The notes: generated by a model not told the origin, from the sequence alone. Positions 1-6,857 are shown, counted from the stretch's first letter. The stretch: DNA of 6,916 nucleotides from CAVCAD01 sp036653735 (GCA_036653735.1 JAVVTI010000043.1:1-6916); one strand, 5' to 3'. Numbers and translations are program-made.

Positions 1-548
1 TTATCACCTTCTGTTTTACCAACTCTTGCTTCTTTCCATAAACCATTTTCACTCTTATCAGCAGGTGCAGCGTGTGTAAACATAGTGTCATCTGCTACCG
101 TTTGGATAACACCATTATCTTTTATTATCCTATCATATATTATTGCCTGGTTAGTAAATTCTTTACACTCCGTAACACCAGGTTTACTTTTAAGTTCATA
201 AGAAAGAACTCCTGAATTATTTTTTATAATAACAACTGAACCATAATCATAATCTTTACTATTTCTAGGATCAATTATATTAGGACTTACTAAATTATAA
301 TCAACTAGAGTTTGTAACGAAACACACATACCAGTTGTATTAAATTCACTATATACATAAACATTAAAAGAAGGATTATCATGAGCATAAATTTTAGCAG
401 CTGTTAAAAACTTATCTTTTTGTTTTTGATATTCTCTTTCTTGATTAGTTTTTGATAGCGTACTAAAACCAACTATAGTTGTAACTGTTATTGTTAAAAC
501 TATAGCCATTACAGCAAGTAATTCAATTAATGTAAAACCCTTTTTCAT
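1..548 (-). CDS. type IV pilin / pseudopilin-like protein, 3' end beyond window
   Basis: The start is ATG at 548, preceded by AAGGAG (555-560) at ideal spacing. The frame stays open for 182 codons to the left edge, so the C-terminus is missing. Residues 1-10 (MKKGFTLIEL) form a class III prepilin signal: a short basic leader, Gly4 as the expected prepilin-peptidase cleavage point, N-methyl-Phe, and Glu5 of the mature protein. A hydrophobic helix follows to about residue 29. The globular part has a 'SLQTLVDYNLV...DP' segment (about 77-93), also seen in the second pilin at 2017-2379, and Cys75 and Cys128, which could form a disulfide. Mature pilins of this kind are membrane-anchored and assembled by a PilB/GspE ATPase; a candidate is at 4285-5568. 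Unlike its short neighbour, it continues well past the conserved core into a Gly/Asp/Lys-rich extension (about 130-182 and on). It lies 26 bases after proS on the same strand, probably cotranscribed. Pilin class is secure; major versus minor pilin is undecided. Confidence 0.88.
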   Translation of the reverse strand, partial: MKKGFTLIELLAVMAIVLTITVTTIVGFSTLSKTNQEREYQKQKDKFLTAAKIYAHDNPSFNVYVYSEFNTTGMCVSLQTLVDYNLVSPNIIDPRNSKDYDYGSVVIIKNNSGVLSYELKSKPGVTECKEFTNQAIIYDRIIKDNGVIQTVADDTMFTHAAPADKSENGLWKEARVGKTEGD

Positions 549-574
549 GACTTTCTCCTTATAGCTACTAAAAA

Positions 575-1996
575 TTAATATTGCTTAGAAATATATAAAT
601 GCTTTTTAGCTTGTTTACCACAAATAATACATTTACCATCAAAAACTTCATTTTCATCTAAAAGACATCTTGAAGTTAAGCCTAAACTTTCTTTCATTGT
701 CTTCTCACAAGCTTCATCTTCACACCATGGAACTATAAAAAATCCTTGTTTTTCTTTAGATAACGACTCCAAATCTTCTAATAAATCAACATTATATATC
801 ATAGAATCCCTTCTTTTTAATGCTTCATTATATAAAGAGTTTTGAATATCATCTAAAAGATTTTTTACAGTACTTTCATAAGAATTAACATTTACATCAA
901 TTTTTTCTAAAGTATCTCTTCTAACTATTGAAATAATATTCTTCTCTAAATCTCTTGGTCCTACTTCTATTCTAAGTGGATATCCTCTTACTTCTGCTTC
1001 AGCAAATTTAAAACCAGCTGATTTTAAAGACTTATCAACTATGCAAGATATATTACCCTTTTCTAGATTATCTTTTATTTTATCACATTCATCATATACT
1101 TTATCATTTATAGGTATTATAGCAACTTTTATTGGTGCTATATTTGGTGGTAAAACTAATCCTCTATCATCACTATGTGTCATTATTACAGCACCTATCA
1201 TACGTGTTGATACTCCCCAAGATGTTTGAAAAGGATATACATATTTATTATTCTTATCTATATATTTAATATCAAACGCTTTAGCAAATCCATCTCCAAA
1301 GTAATGACTAGTACCATTTTGTAGTGCTACTCCATTTTGCATCATAGCTTCTAAAGTATATGTAGAAACTGCCCCTGCAAATTTTTCCTTTTCAGTCTTT
1401 CTTCCAATAATAACAGGCAAAGCAAGTATATTTTTTTGAAAATCTTCATATATTTTAAGCATCTTTTTAGTCTCAACAATAGCTTCATCAGCTGTTGCAT
1501 GCATAGTATGCCCTTCTTGCCATAATATTTCTCTACTTCTTAAAAATGGTCTTGTTGTCTTTTCCCATCTTACTATAGTACACCACTGGTTATAAATAAG
1601 TGGTAAATCTTTATAAGAAGATATTCTCTTTTTAAAATGTTCACAAAAAAGTACTTCACTAGTCGGTCTTACTATCATTCTTTGAGGTAATTTCTCATCT
1701 CCTCCTTGAGTAACATATGCTACTTCAGGAGCAAAACCTTTAACATGTTCTTTTTCCTTATTAAATAAATCTTCAGGTATAAACATAGGCATTTGTACAT
1801 TTTGTACTCCCTCTTTTTTAAATTTACCATCTAAAATACTTACTATTTGTTCCCATATAGAATATCCATAAGGTCTTATAATCATACTACCTTTAACAGA
1901 TGTATAATCTATTAAATCAGCTTTCAAGCATACATCTGTATACCATGAACCAAAATCCACATTTCTTTTAGTAATTTCTTTAACTTCACCATTCAT
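575..1996 (-). CDS. proS: proline--tRNA ligase (short, archaeal/eukaryotic-type ProRS without editing insertion)
   Basis: The 473-residue class II synthetase charges tRNA-Pro with proline in the cytosol. Motif 1 lies around residues 36-75 (RPYGYSIWEQ...MPMFIPE). The proline-site RPTSE is at 110-114, motif 2 at 139-164 (VRWEKTTRPFLRSRE, then WQEGHT), and motif 3 around 260-285 (GVSTRMIGA...DDRGLVLPP). An anticodon-binding fold follows at about 288-390. The C-terminal zinc domain carries Cys425, Cys430, Cys456 and Cys459, and the chain ends in Tyr. Both features are typical of the Thermus thermophilus-like ProRS group, where the terminal Tyr carboxylate reaches towards the active site. Motifs 2 and 3 are joined directly, so the roughly 180-residue INS editing domain of E. 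coli-type ProRS is absent. The start fits the family N-terminus; GAAAGGA (2009-2015) lies a rather long 12 bases upstream. It sits between two pilin-like genes, with gaps of 20 and 26 bases. No T-box leader is visible upstream. Confidence 0.97.
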   Translation of the reverse strand: MNGEVKEITKRNVDFGSWYTDVCLKADLIDYTSVKGSMIIRPYGYSIWEQIVSILDGKFKKEGVQNVQMPMFIPEDLFNKEKEHVKGFAPEVAYVTQGGDEKLPQRMIVRPTSEVLFCEHFKKRISSYKDLPLIYNQWCTIVRWEKTTRPFLRSREILWQEGHTMHATADEAIVETKKMLKIYEDFQKNILALPVIIGRKTEKEKFAGAVSTYTLEAMMQNGVALQNGTSHYFGDGFAKAFDIKYIDKNNKYVYPFQTSWGVSTRMIGAVIMTHSDDRGLVLPPNIAPIKVAIIPINDKVYDECDKIKDNLEKGNISCIVDKSLKSAGFKFAEAEVRGYPLRIEVGPRDLEKNIISIVRRDTLEKIDVNVNSYESTVKNLLDDIQNSLYNEALKRRDSMIYNVDLLEDLESLSKEKQGFFIVPWCEDEACEKTMKESLGLTSRCLLDENEVFDGKCIICGKQAKKHLYISKQY

Positions 1997-2016
1997 AAGT
2001 AATATTTATCCTTTCT

Positions 2017-2379
2017 TTACTGCTTAAGTGACGCAACGACACAATTTTTTGTACTATCATATTTTAAATAAACTTGAAGTTCATTCATAGACTTATTATC
2101 CTTAGGATTTTTTAATATCCCATTATCTGTTTTTATTAATTTATTATTTATTAAATCCTGAACCTTAACAGTAACAGTAGAACTCATATTATAAACATCA
2201 ATATTATTATTACCATATTCTTCAGCTGCTGATAATATTAAAGTAATAGTTTGATCATATAATATTTGTTTATTTTTACTATATATTTTCATTACATTAG
2301 GTACTGCTATACCCATTACTACACCAATTAAAGCTATAACAGCAAGTAATTCAACTATTGTAAAACCTTCTTTTTTCAT
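2017..2379 (-). CDS. small type IV pilin / ComGC-like pseudopilin
   Basis: This 120-residue protein begins MKKEGFTIVELLAVIAL: a basic leader, Gly5 as cleavage site, Phe +1, Glu +5, then a hydrophobic helix to about residue 30. That is the class III prepilin signature of type IV pili, type II secretion pseudopilins and competence pilins. The short globular part has amphipathic helix 32-55, a 'VQDLINNKLI' turn (73-82), an 'NPKD' motif (91-94) and a final strand with one Cys (113). Size and layout resemble ComGC/PulG-like pilins, but the protein is too generic to assign to competence or to surface pili. GAGGT (2387-2391) lies 7 bases before ATG. It is the first gene of a minus-strand unit with proS and a second pilin, directly behind a strong promoter. 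Its first 13 codons closely match those of the pilin at 1-548 at the DNA level. Family call firm, exact role open. Confidence 0.9.
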   Translation of the reverse strand: MKKEGFTIVELLAVIALIGVVMGIAVPNVMKIYSKNKQILYDQTITLILSAAEEYGNNNIDVYNMSSTVTVKVQDLINNKLIKTDNGILKNPKDNKSMNELQVYLKYDSTKNCVVASLKQ

Positions 2380-2397
2380 CCAATCTACCTCATAAAA

Positions 2398-2426
2398 ATT
2401 ATATCATGCTTAAAGAAAGAAGTAAA
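2398..2426 (-). promoter_or_regulatory. sigma-A-type promoter of the pilin-proS-pilin unit
   Basis: On the minus strand, TATAAT (2398-2403) is preceded by TGA, giving a TGn extended -10. TTTACT (2421-2426) lies 17 bases upstream as a -35, matching 4 of 6 consensus positions. The predicted start of transcription near 2391 leaves a leader of only about 12 bases before the pilin ATG, just enough for the GAGGT ribosome site. There is no room for a T-box or other leader regulator of proS. Prediction by eye only. Confidence 0.65.
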
Positions 2427-2455
2427 CTTACTTACCATACTTTTTTCATATTTAT

Positions 2456-4078
2456 TTAAATATTAATTGTTTCATAATGTTTAACTAATTCTTTATCATA
2501 AAATGATATCCTACCACTAGGTAAATATAAAGTTCTCTCAATTCCTAAATTATCAATAAATTCTATATTATGAGAAACTACTAACATAGTACCCTTAAAA
2601 GTATTAAATGTCTTAGCTATTACTTTCTGAGTAACAGGATCTAAGTGGTTTGTAGGTTCATCTAGTATTAAAAAGTTAGCTCCTTTTAAAGATAATTTTG
2701 CAAGAGCAACCCTACATTTCTCACCAGGTGACAAAACAGATACTTTTTTAAATACTTCATCTCCCGTAAATAAAAAACTTCCCAAAGCACTTCTTAAACC
2801 ACTATTAGATATATTAATATCTTTAAAATTATCAAGTATAGTCTCATCATTATTTAAAAGTTCATGTTCCTGAGCATAATAGCCTATTAAAGTTTTATTA
2901 CCAATATTAATCTTACCACTATCCTGTTTTAATTGACCTATAATAAGTTTTAATAAAGAAGATTTTCCTACTCCATTTTCCCCTACTACTAAGAACTTTT
3001 CTCCTCTAGAGAGTTCAAAAGATAAATTATCAATTATATTCTTTTCACTATTCTTATCATACTTAAACATAAGATTTTCTACCTTTAATGGTATAAAATC
3101 TCCCTCATTATTAATAGTCATATTAATATTAGCAACTTTTTGATTAGTAGAAACTATAGTCTTATTACTTATTAATTTATTTAACTTCTTTTCTCTATCT
3201 TGAGCCATCTTTTTCCTATTACCTGATGAACCATAATATTTTTCTACTATAACTCTTAATTTATCTTCTTCATGTTTTTCTATTTCACTTTGTCTTATAA
3301 GATTCTTTTGTCTTTCCTCATGTAATTTCTTAAAAAATAAATAATTACCATTATATACCTCAGCACTCTTTAAACTCTTATCTATATATAATGTTTTAGT
3401 AGTTACTTCATTTAAAAAATCTATATCATGAGATATTATATAAACACTACCTTTATAATTCTTTAAATAGTTTATAACATAATCCTTAGTACTTTTATCT
3501 AAATGATTAGTAGGTTCATCTAAAAGAATTACCTCAGGTTTAGAATATAATAGTTTAGCAAAAGCTATTTTAGACTTTTGCCCACCAGAAAGAGTACTTA
3601 TTTTCTGTTCTATAAGATCATTTGATATATTCATTCCATCAATTATCTTTAAAAGAATATTCTCAGCATTAAAAACCTCCCAATAATCTAATAAAGATAA
3701 AGTTTTATCTAATTTTTTATATAAATCAGCTAATTTAGTTTCATTAGTTTCTTTAGATATTTTTTCATACAAAAGAGATAATTGATTTTCTAAATATTCT
3801 ATAGGTCTTCCTTGTAACAAAAAATCAAATACACTTATATTTAAACTAGGTATTTCATCATCTATTATTTGTGGTAATAATTCTTTTCTAAAGTTACTTT
3901 TAAATATAACTTTACCTACATCTGGTTGAATCTTACCCATTATAATATTAAATAATGTTGTTTTACCTGCACCATTAAGTCCCACTATACCAATTTTCTC
4001 ATCATCATTTATATGTAAATTAATATCATTAAATAATTTATGAGTTGCAAATGAGTGGGATAAATTTATAATATCCAT
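2456..4078 (-). CDS. ABC-F family ATPase (ribosome-associated, subfamily undetermined)
   Basis: This 540-residue soluble protein has two ABC cassettes and no membrane segment, the layout of ABC-F translation factors. Cassette 1 has Walker A at 33-41 (GLNGAGKTT), signature LSGGQ at 163-167, Walker B ending in Glu188 with the NHLD D-loop, and switch His217. Cassette 2 has Walker A at 366-374 (GENGVGKSS), the variant signature LSPGE at 449-453, Walker B ending in Glu474 with NHLD, and His503. The charged helical linker at about 245-325 has a KYYGSSGN tip (280-287); in this family it is the P-site tRNA-interaction motif that enters the ribosomal E site. Both catalytic Glu residues are intact, so an active ATPase is expected. 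There is no long C-terminal extension. Function could be housekeeping (relief of stalled ribosomes, as for YfmR/YkpA/EttA-type proteins) or antibiotic protection; the sequence alone does not decide. AAGGGG (4089-4094) lies 10 bases before the ATG. It is divergent from the pilus ATPase gene. Confidence 0.93.
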   Translation of the reverse strand: MDIINLSHSFATHKLFNDINLHINDDEKIGIVGLNGAGKTTLFNIIMGKIQPDVGKVIFKSNFRKELLPQIIDDEIPSLNISVFDFLLQGRPIEYLENQLSLLYEKISKETNETKLADLYKKLDKTLSLLDYWEVFNAENILLKIIDGMNISNDLIEQKISTLSGGQKSKIAFAKLLYSKPEVILLDEPTNHLDKSTKDYVINYLKNYKGSVYIISHDIDFLNEVTTKTLYIDKSLKSAEVYNGNYLFFKKLHEERQKNLIRQSEIEKHEEDKLRVIVEKYYGSSGNRKKMAQDREKKLNKLISNKTIVSTNQKVANINMTINNEGDFIPLKVENLMFKYDKNSEKNIIDNLSFELSRGEKFLVVGENGVGKSSLLKLIIGQLKQDSGKINIGNKTLIGYYAQEHELLNNDETILDNFKDINISNSGLRSALGSFLFTGDEVFKKVSVLSPGEKCRVALAKLSLKGANFLILDEPTNHLDPVTQKVIAKTFNTFKGTMLVVSHNIEFIDNLGIERTLYLPSGRISFYDKELVKHYETINI

Positions 4079-4103
4079 ATCTATATAACCCCTTAAAAGA
4101 TAA

Positions 4104-4119
4104 TAAAGAAATTTCTTTA
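4104..4119. repeat. 16-base perfect palindrome in the ABC-F leader
   Basis: The sequence TAAAGAAATTTCTTTA is its own reverse complement. It lies between the predicted ABC-F transcription start (near 4124) and the ribosome site at 4089-4094. With no loop it makes a poor RNA hairpin, so a dimeric repressor operator is the more natural reading. In such AT-rich DNA it could also be chance. Confidence 0.3.
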
Positions 4120-4130
4120 AATCTTATGTT

Positions 4131-4160
4131 ATTATACACTTATCTTAACTAATAGTACAA
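4131..4160 (-). promoter_or_regulatory. probable promoter of the ABC-F gene
   Basis: A perfect TATAAT (4131-4136, minus strand) has a weak -35 candidate, TTGTAC (4155-4160), 18 bases upstream. Predicted transcription starts near 4124, giving a leader of about 46 bases. The leader has no upstream ATG, so the leader-peptide attenuator known for several antibiotic-resistance ABC-F genes is not evident. Confidence 0.45.
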
Positions 4161-4228
4161 TTATTTGTTCTAATTTATATTAATATTTATTAGTTTTTAG
4201 TTTTTTTCTTATTTAAAGCATATTTACC

Positions 4229-4257
4229 TTGCAAGTTTAAGTAATTTATTTTATAAT
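4229..4257 (+). promoter_or_regulatory. promoter of the pilus ATPase gene
   Basis: TTGCAA (4229-4234) and TATAAT (4252-4257) are separated by 17 bases, a near-consensus sigma-A pair. Transcription would start near 4264, about 20 bases before the ATG at 4285. The run-rich stretch TTTTTAGTTTTTTTCTT (4194-4210) just upstream could act as an UP element. This, the ABC-F promoter and the ABC-F leader palindrome are all that I see in the 206-base divergent gap. Confidence 0.6.
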
Positions 4258-4284
4258 TAAATAAAGAATAGGAAGGACATTTGT

Positions 4285-5568
4285 ATGAAGAACTTTGATT
4301 TTGAAAATATGCCCATAGTAGAAATTGTTAATGAAGTTATAATAGATGCTGTAAACCAAGGTGCATCTGATATACATTTTGATCCTACTAGTGATGATTT
4401 AAAGCTTAGAATAAGAATAGATGGTATTTTATCTGATTATGCTGTTATACCTTCTAAATATAAAAAGAATATGATTAGTCGTATTAAAATGATAGCATCT
4501 ATGAATATAATGGAAACTAGATTACCACAAGATGGTGCTATTAAAAGATCTATTGATAATAAAATACTTGATCTTCGTGTTTCTTCTTTACCTACTAATA
4601 ATGGAGAAAAGATAGTTATAAGAATACTTGATTATTCTAAGAGTTATCAAGGTTTAGATAATTTAGGTTTTAGTGAAGAAGCTTTAGAGAAAATTAATAA
4701 GATGATTTCAGTACCAAATGGTATTATATTAGTAACAGGAGCTACTGGTACAGGTAAAAGTACTACTGTTTATTCTATATTACAAAAACTTAATACTGAA
4801 GATGTTAATATTATAACAGTAGAAGACCCAATAGAAATGGATATAGCAGGTATTAATCAAGTACAAGTACAAAGTGAAATAGGTCTTACCTTTGCTAGTG
4901 TACTAAGAAGTGTTTTAAGACAAGATCCTAATATAATTATGATAGGTGAAATAAGAGATGATGAAACTGCTAGAATAGCAGTTAGAGCATCTATTACAGG
5001 TCACTTAGTATTATCTACAATACATACTAATAACTCTCTTAATACAATAGAAAGATTAACTGATATGAATGTAGAAAGATACTTACTTAGTAGTGCCTTA
5101 ACAGGTGTTATATCACAAAAACTAGCTAGAACTCTTTGTTCTTCATGTAAAGAAAAAAGAGCTACTACTCCATATGAAAAACAAGTATTCAAAACTGTAC
5201 TTAATAAAGATGTACTTGAAATGTATGTACCACATAAAGATGGATGTGAGGCTTGTACCCATGGATATAGAGGTAGACTAGCAGTCTTAGAAGTACTTAT
5301 AATAAATGATAATATAAAAGAAGCCATAGTAAATACTCAAAGTAAAAAAGAACTACGTAAACTAGTATATACCTCAGATGTAATAACACTACTTCAAGAT
5401 GGACTACAAAAAGTATTAAAAGGAGAAACATCATTTGAAGAAATATTAAAAATAGTTGACCTAGAAAATGACCTAACTAAATATGAAGATGATAACTTAA
5501 AAGAAAACATAAGAATATCTACTTTAAAGAATAATGAAAAAGAAAACTTAGAAGAAATTAATCTCTAA
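4285..5568 (+). CDS. pilB: PilB/GspE-type pilus assembly ATPase, short form lacking the N1 domain
   Basis: This 427-residue cytoplasmic secretion ATPase of the GspE/PilB superfamily is expected to drive pilin polymerisation as a hexamer at the inner membrane. The N2 domain starts almost at once (ASDIHFDP at 27-34). Walker A is at 152-160 (GATGTGKST), the Asp box at 178-184 (TVEDPIE), Walker B at 217-223 (IIMIGEI) and the His box at 238-249 (TGHLVLSTIHTN). A tetracysteine zinc site at Cys285, Cys288, Cys321 and Cys324 separates PilB/GspE proteins from PilT retraction ATPases. It lacks the roughly 130-150-residue N1/MshEN domain of full-length PilB (commonly about 550-570 residues), closer to competence ComGA in plan but longer and with the zinc site. 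The last 30 residues are a charged Lys/Glu/Asn tail. AGGAAGGA (4270-4277) lies 7 bases before ATG. It stands alone: no pilC, pilT or prepilin peptidase follows, and the convergent neighbour is tig. Likely substrates are the pilins at 1-548 and 2017-2379. Confidence 0.93.
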   Translation: MKNFDFENMPIVEIVNEVIIDAVNQGASDIHFDPTSDDLKLRIRIDGILSDYAVIPSKYKKNMISRIKMIASMNIMETRLPQDGAIKRSIDNKILDLRVSSLPTNNGEKIVIRILDYSKSYQGLDNLGFSEEALEKINKMISVPNGIILVTGATGTGKSTTVYSILQKLNTEDVNIITVEDPIEMDIAGINQVQVQSEIGLTFASVLRSVLRQDPNIIMIGEIRDDETARIAVRASITGHLVLSTIHTNNSLNTIERLTDMNVERYLLSSALTGVISQKLARTLCSSCKEKRATTPYEKQVFKTVLNKDVLEMYVPHKDGCEACTHGYRGRLAVLEVLIINDNIKEAIVNTQSKKELRKLVYTSDVITLLQDGLQKVLKGETSFEEILKIVDLENDLTKYEDDNLKENIRISTLKNNEKENLEEINL

Positions 5569-5579
5569 GTTTTCTTTTT
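5537..5579. terminator. bidirectional intrinsic terminator between pilB-like gene and tig
   Basis: A perfect 16-base inverted repeat pairs 5537-5552 (AAAAAGAAAACTTAGA) with 5564-5579 around an 11-base loop. On the plus strand the stem ends in a T-run followed by more T-rich sequence; on the minus strand the opposite arm also yields a TTTTT run. It can therefore end both convergent transcripts. The left arm lies inside the last codons of the ATPase gene and the right arm contains its TAA stop (5566-5568). The stem is AU-rich, so it is long rather than GC-strong. Confidence 0.85.
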
Positions 5580-5592
5580 ATTATTTAATTAT

Positions 5593-6852
5593 TTAATTAT
5601 TATCTTCTTCTTTAATACCAGTAACTAATTCTAATGCTTTCTTCATCCTAATATCATAAATTATTACATCTTCTCCACCTATTTCATTAAGTAAATCCTC
5701 TTTAGATATATCATACTTCTTAATAGATTTATTTATATAATCTTCTATCTCTTTTTCAGTTACTTCAAAATCTTCTTTCCTACTAACCGCATCCATTACT
5801 ATGCGATAACCAATTCTTTTTCTAGCTTCATCCTTAGTAGAATCTCTTAAGGTATCCATAGTTGTTCCAGTCATAGAAAAATAATTATCTAGTTTAATCC
5901 CTTGATGAGATATTTGATGTTCAAACTCTTCTATTATCCTATCAATTTCATCTTCTTCCATTTCCTTAGGTATTTCATATTTACTATCCTGAGATACTTT
6001 AGTTAAACATGCTGTAATATATTCATCATCCACTCTTCTTTGTTTACCATTTAAAATAGATTCCTCTATTTCTTTTTCTAATTCTTCCTTACTATGAATA
6101 TCCTTACCTAAATCTTTAAAGAACTCTTCATTTAATTCAGGTAAAATCTTCTCCTTAATAGCATTTACTTTAACTTTAAATACTGCTTGTTTTCCTTTTA
6201 ACTCAGGTGCTTGATAATCATCTGGAAAAGTAACTACAACATCTTTCTCTTCATTTACATTAAGCCCTATTAATTGATCCTCAAATCCTGGAATAAAAGA
6301 TTTAGAGCCAATAATCAAATTATGATTAAGTGCTTTACCACCTTCAAAAGGCACATCATCAATAAATCCCTCAAAATCTATTACAGCAGTATGTCCATTT
6401 TTAATAGGTGAATTCTTTATTTCTTTATAATCAGAATATTCATCTAATAAATGATTAAGTTCATGTTCAATTTCTTCTTTACTTACACTAGGCTTTTCTT
6501 TCTTAATAGATAAGTTTTTATACTTACCTAATTTAACCTCAGGCATACTAACAAGCAAAAACTCCACTGTTAAAGAATCTTTACTTACTGATTTAATATC
6601 AACTCCTGGTCTACATATTGGTTTAATAGTTTCAGGATCATTCATTAACTTATCATATAAAGCTGGAATTGCTTCATCCACAGCATCCATAAATAAACTC
6701 TCTATACCAAACTTCTTAATATACATATCCTTAGAAATTTGACCTTTTCTAAAACCATCAACCTTTAAAGTTTTTCTTTTCTTATTAAATATCTTATCTA
6801 ATATTTCTTGCCACTCTTTAGTTTCTAATGAAACTTCATATTTCTTTCTCAT
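5593..6852 (-). CDS. tig: trigger factor, ribosome-associated chaperone / peptidyl-prolyl isomerase
   Basis: From ATG 6852 this is 419 residues, close to the usual 420-450. The N-terminal ribosome-binding domain (1-115) has the signature GFRKG at 33-37, which contacts protein L23 at the exit tunnel. The FKBP-like isomerase domain is at about 150-235 (VIDFEGFIDDVPFEGGKA, then IPGFEDQLIGL). The long helical C-terminal domain (about 236-410) forms the chaperone cradle. Two in-frame ATGs lie further upstream (6870, 6882), but AAGGGAG sits 5 bases before 6852 and an extended -10 box overlaps the region just upstream of 6870, so the shorter start is preferred. One oddity: the family signature GFRxGxxP ends here in Ser40 instead of Pro. 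It is convergent with the pilus ATPase gene, sharing its terminator, and appears to be a single-gene unit. In many bacteria tig is followed by clpP/clpX; here it is not. Confidence 0.95.
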   Translation of the reverse strand: MRKKYEVSLETKEWQEILDKIFNKKRKTLKVDGFRKGQISKDMYIKKFGIESLFMDAVDEAIPALYDKLMNDPETIKPICRPGVDIKSVSKDSLTVEFLLVSMPEVKLGKYKNLSIKKEKPSVSKEEIEHELNHLLDEYSDYKEIKNSPIKNGHTAVIDFEGFIDDVPFEGGKALNHNLIIGSKSFIPGFEDQLIGLNVNEEKDVVVTFPDDYQAPELKGKQAVFKVKVNAIKEKILPELNEEFFKDLGKDIHSKEELEKEIEESILNGKQRRVDDEYITACLTKVSQDSKYEIPKEMEEDEIDRIIEEFEHQISHQGIKLDNYFSMTGTTMDTLRDSTKDEARKRIGYRIVMDAVSRKEDFEVTEKEIEDYINKSIKKYDISKEDLLNEIGGEDVIIYDIRMKKALELVTGIKEEDNN

Positions 6853-6857
6853 ATCTT

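Noticed and set aside
1041..1229. 62-codon open frame on the plus strand
   Set aside because: It lies wholly antisense within proS, has no ribosome site, and its hydrophobic look is a by-product of the complementary strand of a conserved synthetase.
1997..2016. T-box or other riboswitch in front of proS
   Set aside because: The gap is 20 bases, and the predicted leader of the whole unit is about 12 bases, far too short for a T-box.
2420..2433. Possible terminator hairpin after the ABC-F gene (AAGTA-AGTT-TACTT on the minus strand, then CT-rich sequence)
   Set aside because: The stem is only 5 AT-rich pairs, the following tract is interrupted by C, and it overlaps the -35 box of the pilin promoter; too weak to call.
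4190..4213. T-rich tract as a terminator
   Set aside because: No stable stem precedes it on either strand and no gene reads into it on the plus strand; an UP-element role is more likely.
5001..5327. 108-codon open frame on the minus strand
   Set aside because: It is antisense to the conserved His-box and zinc region of the pilus ATPase gene and shows no family motif or ribosome site.
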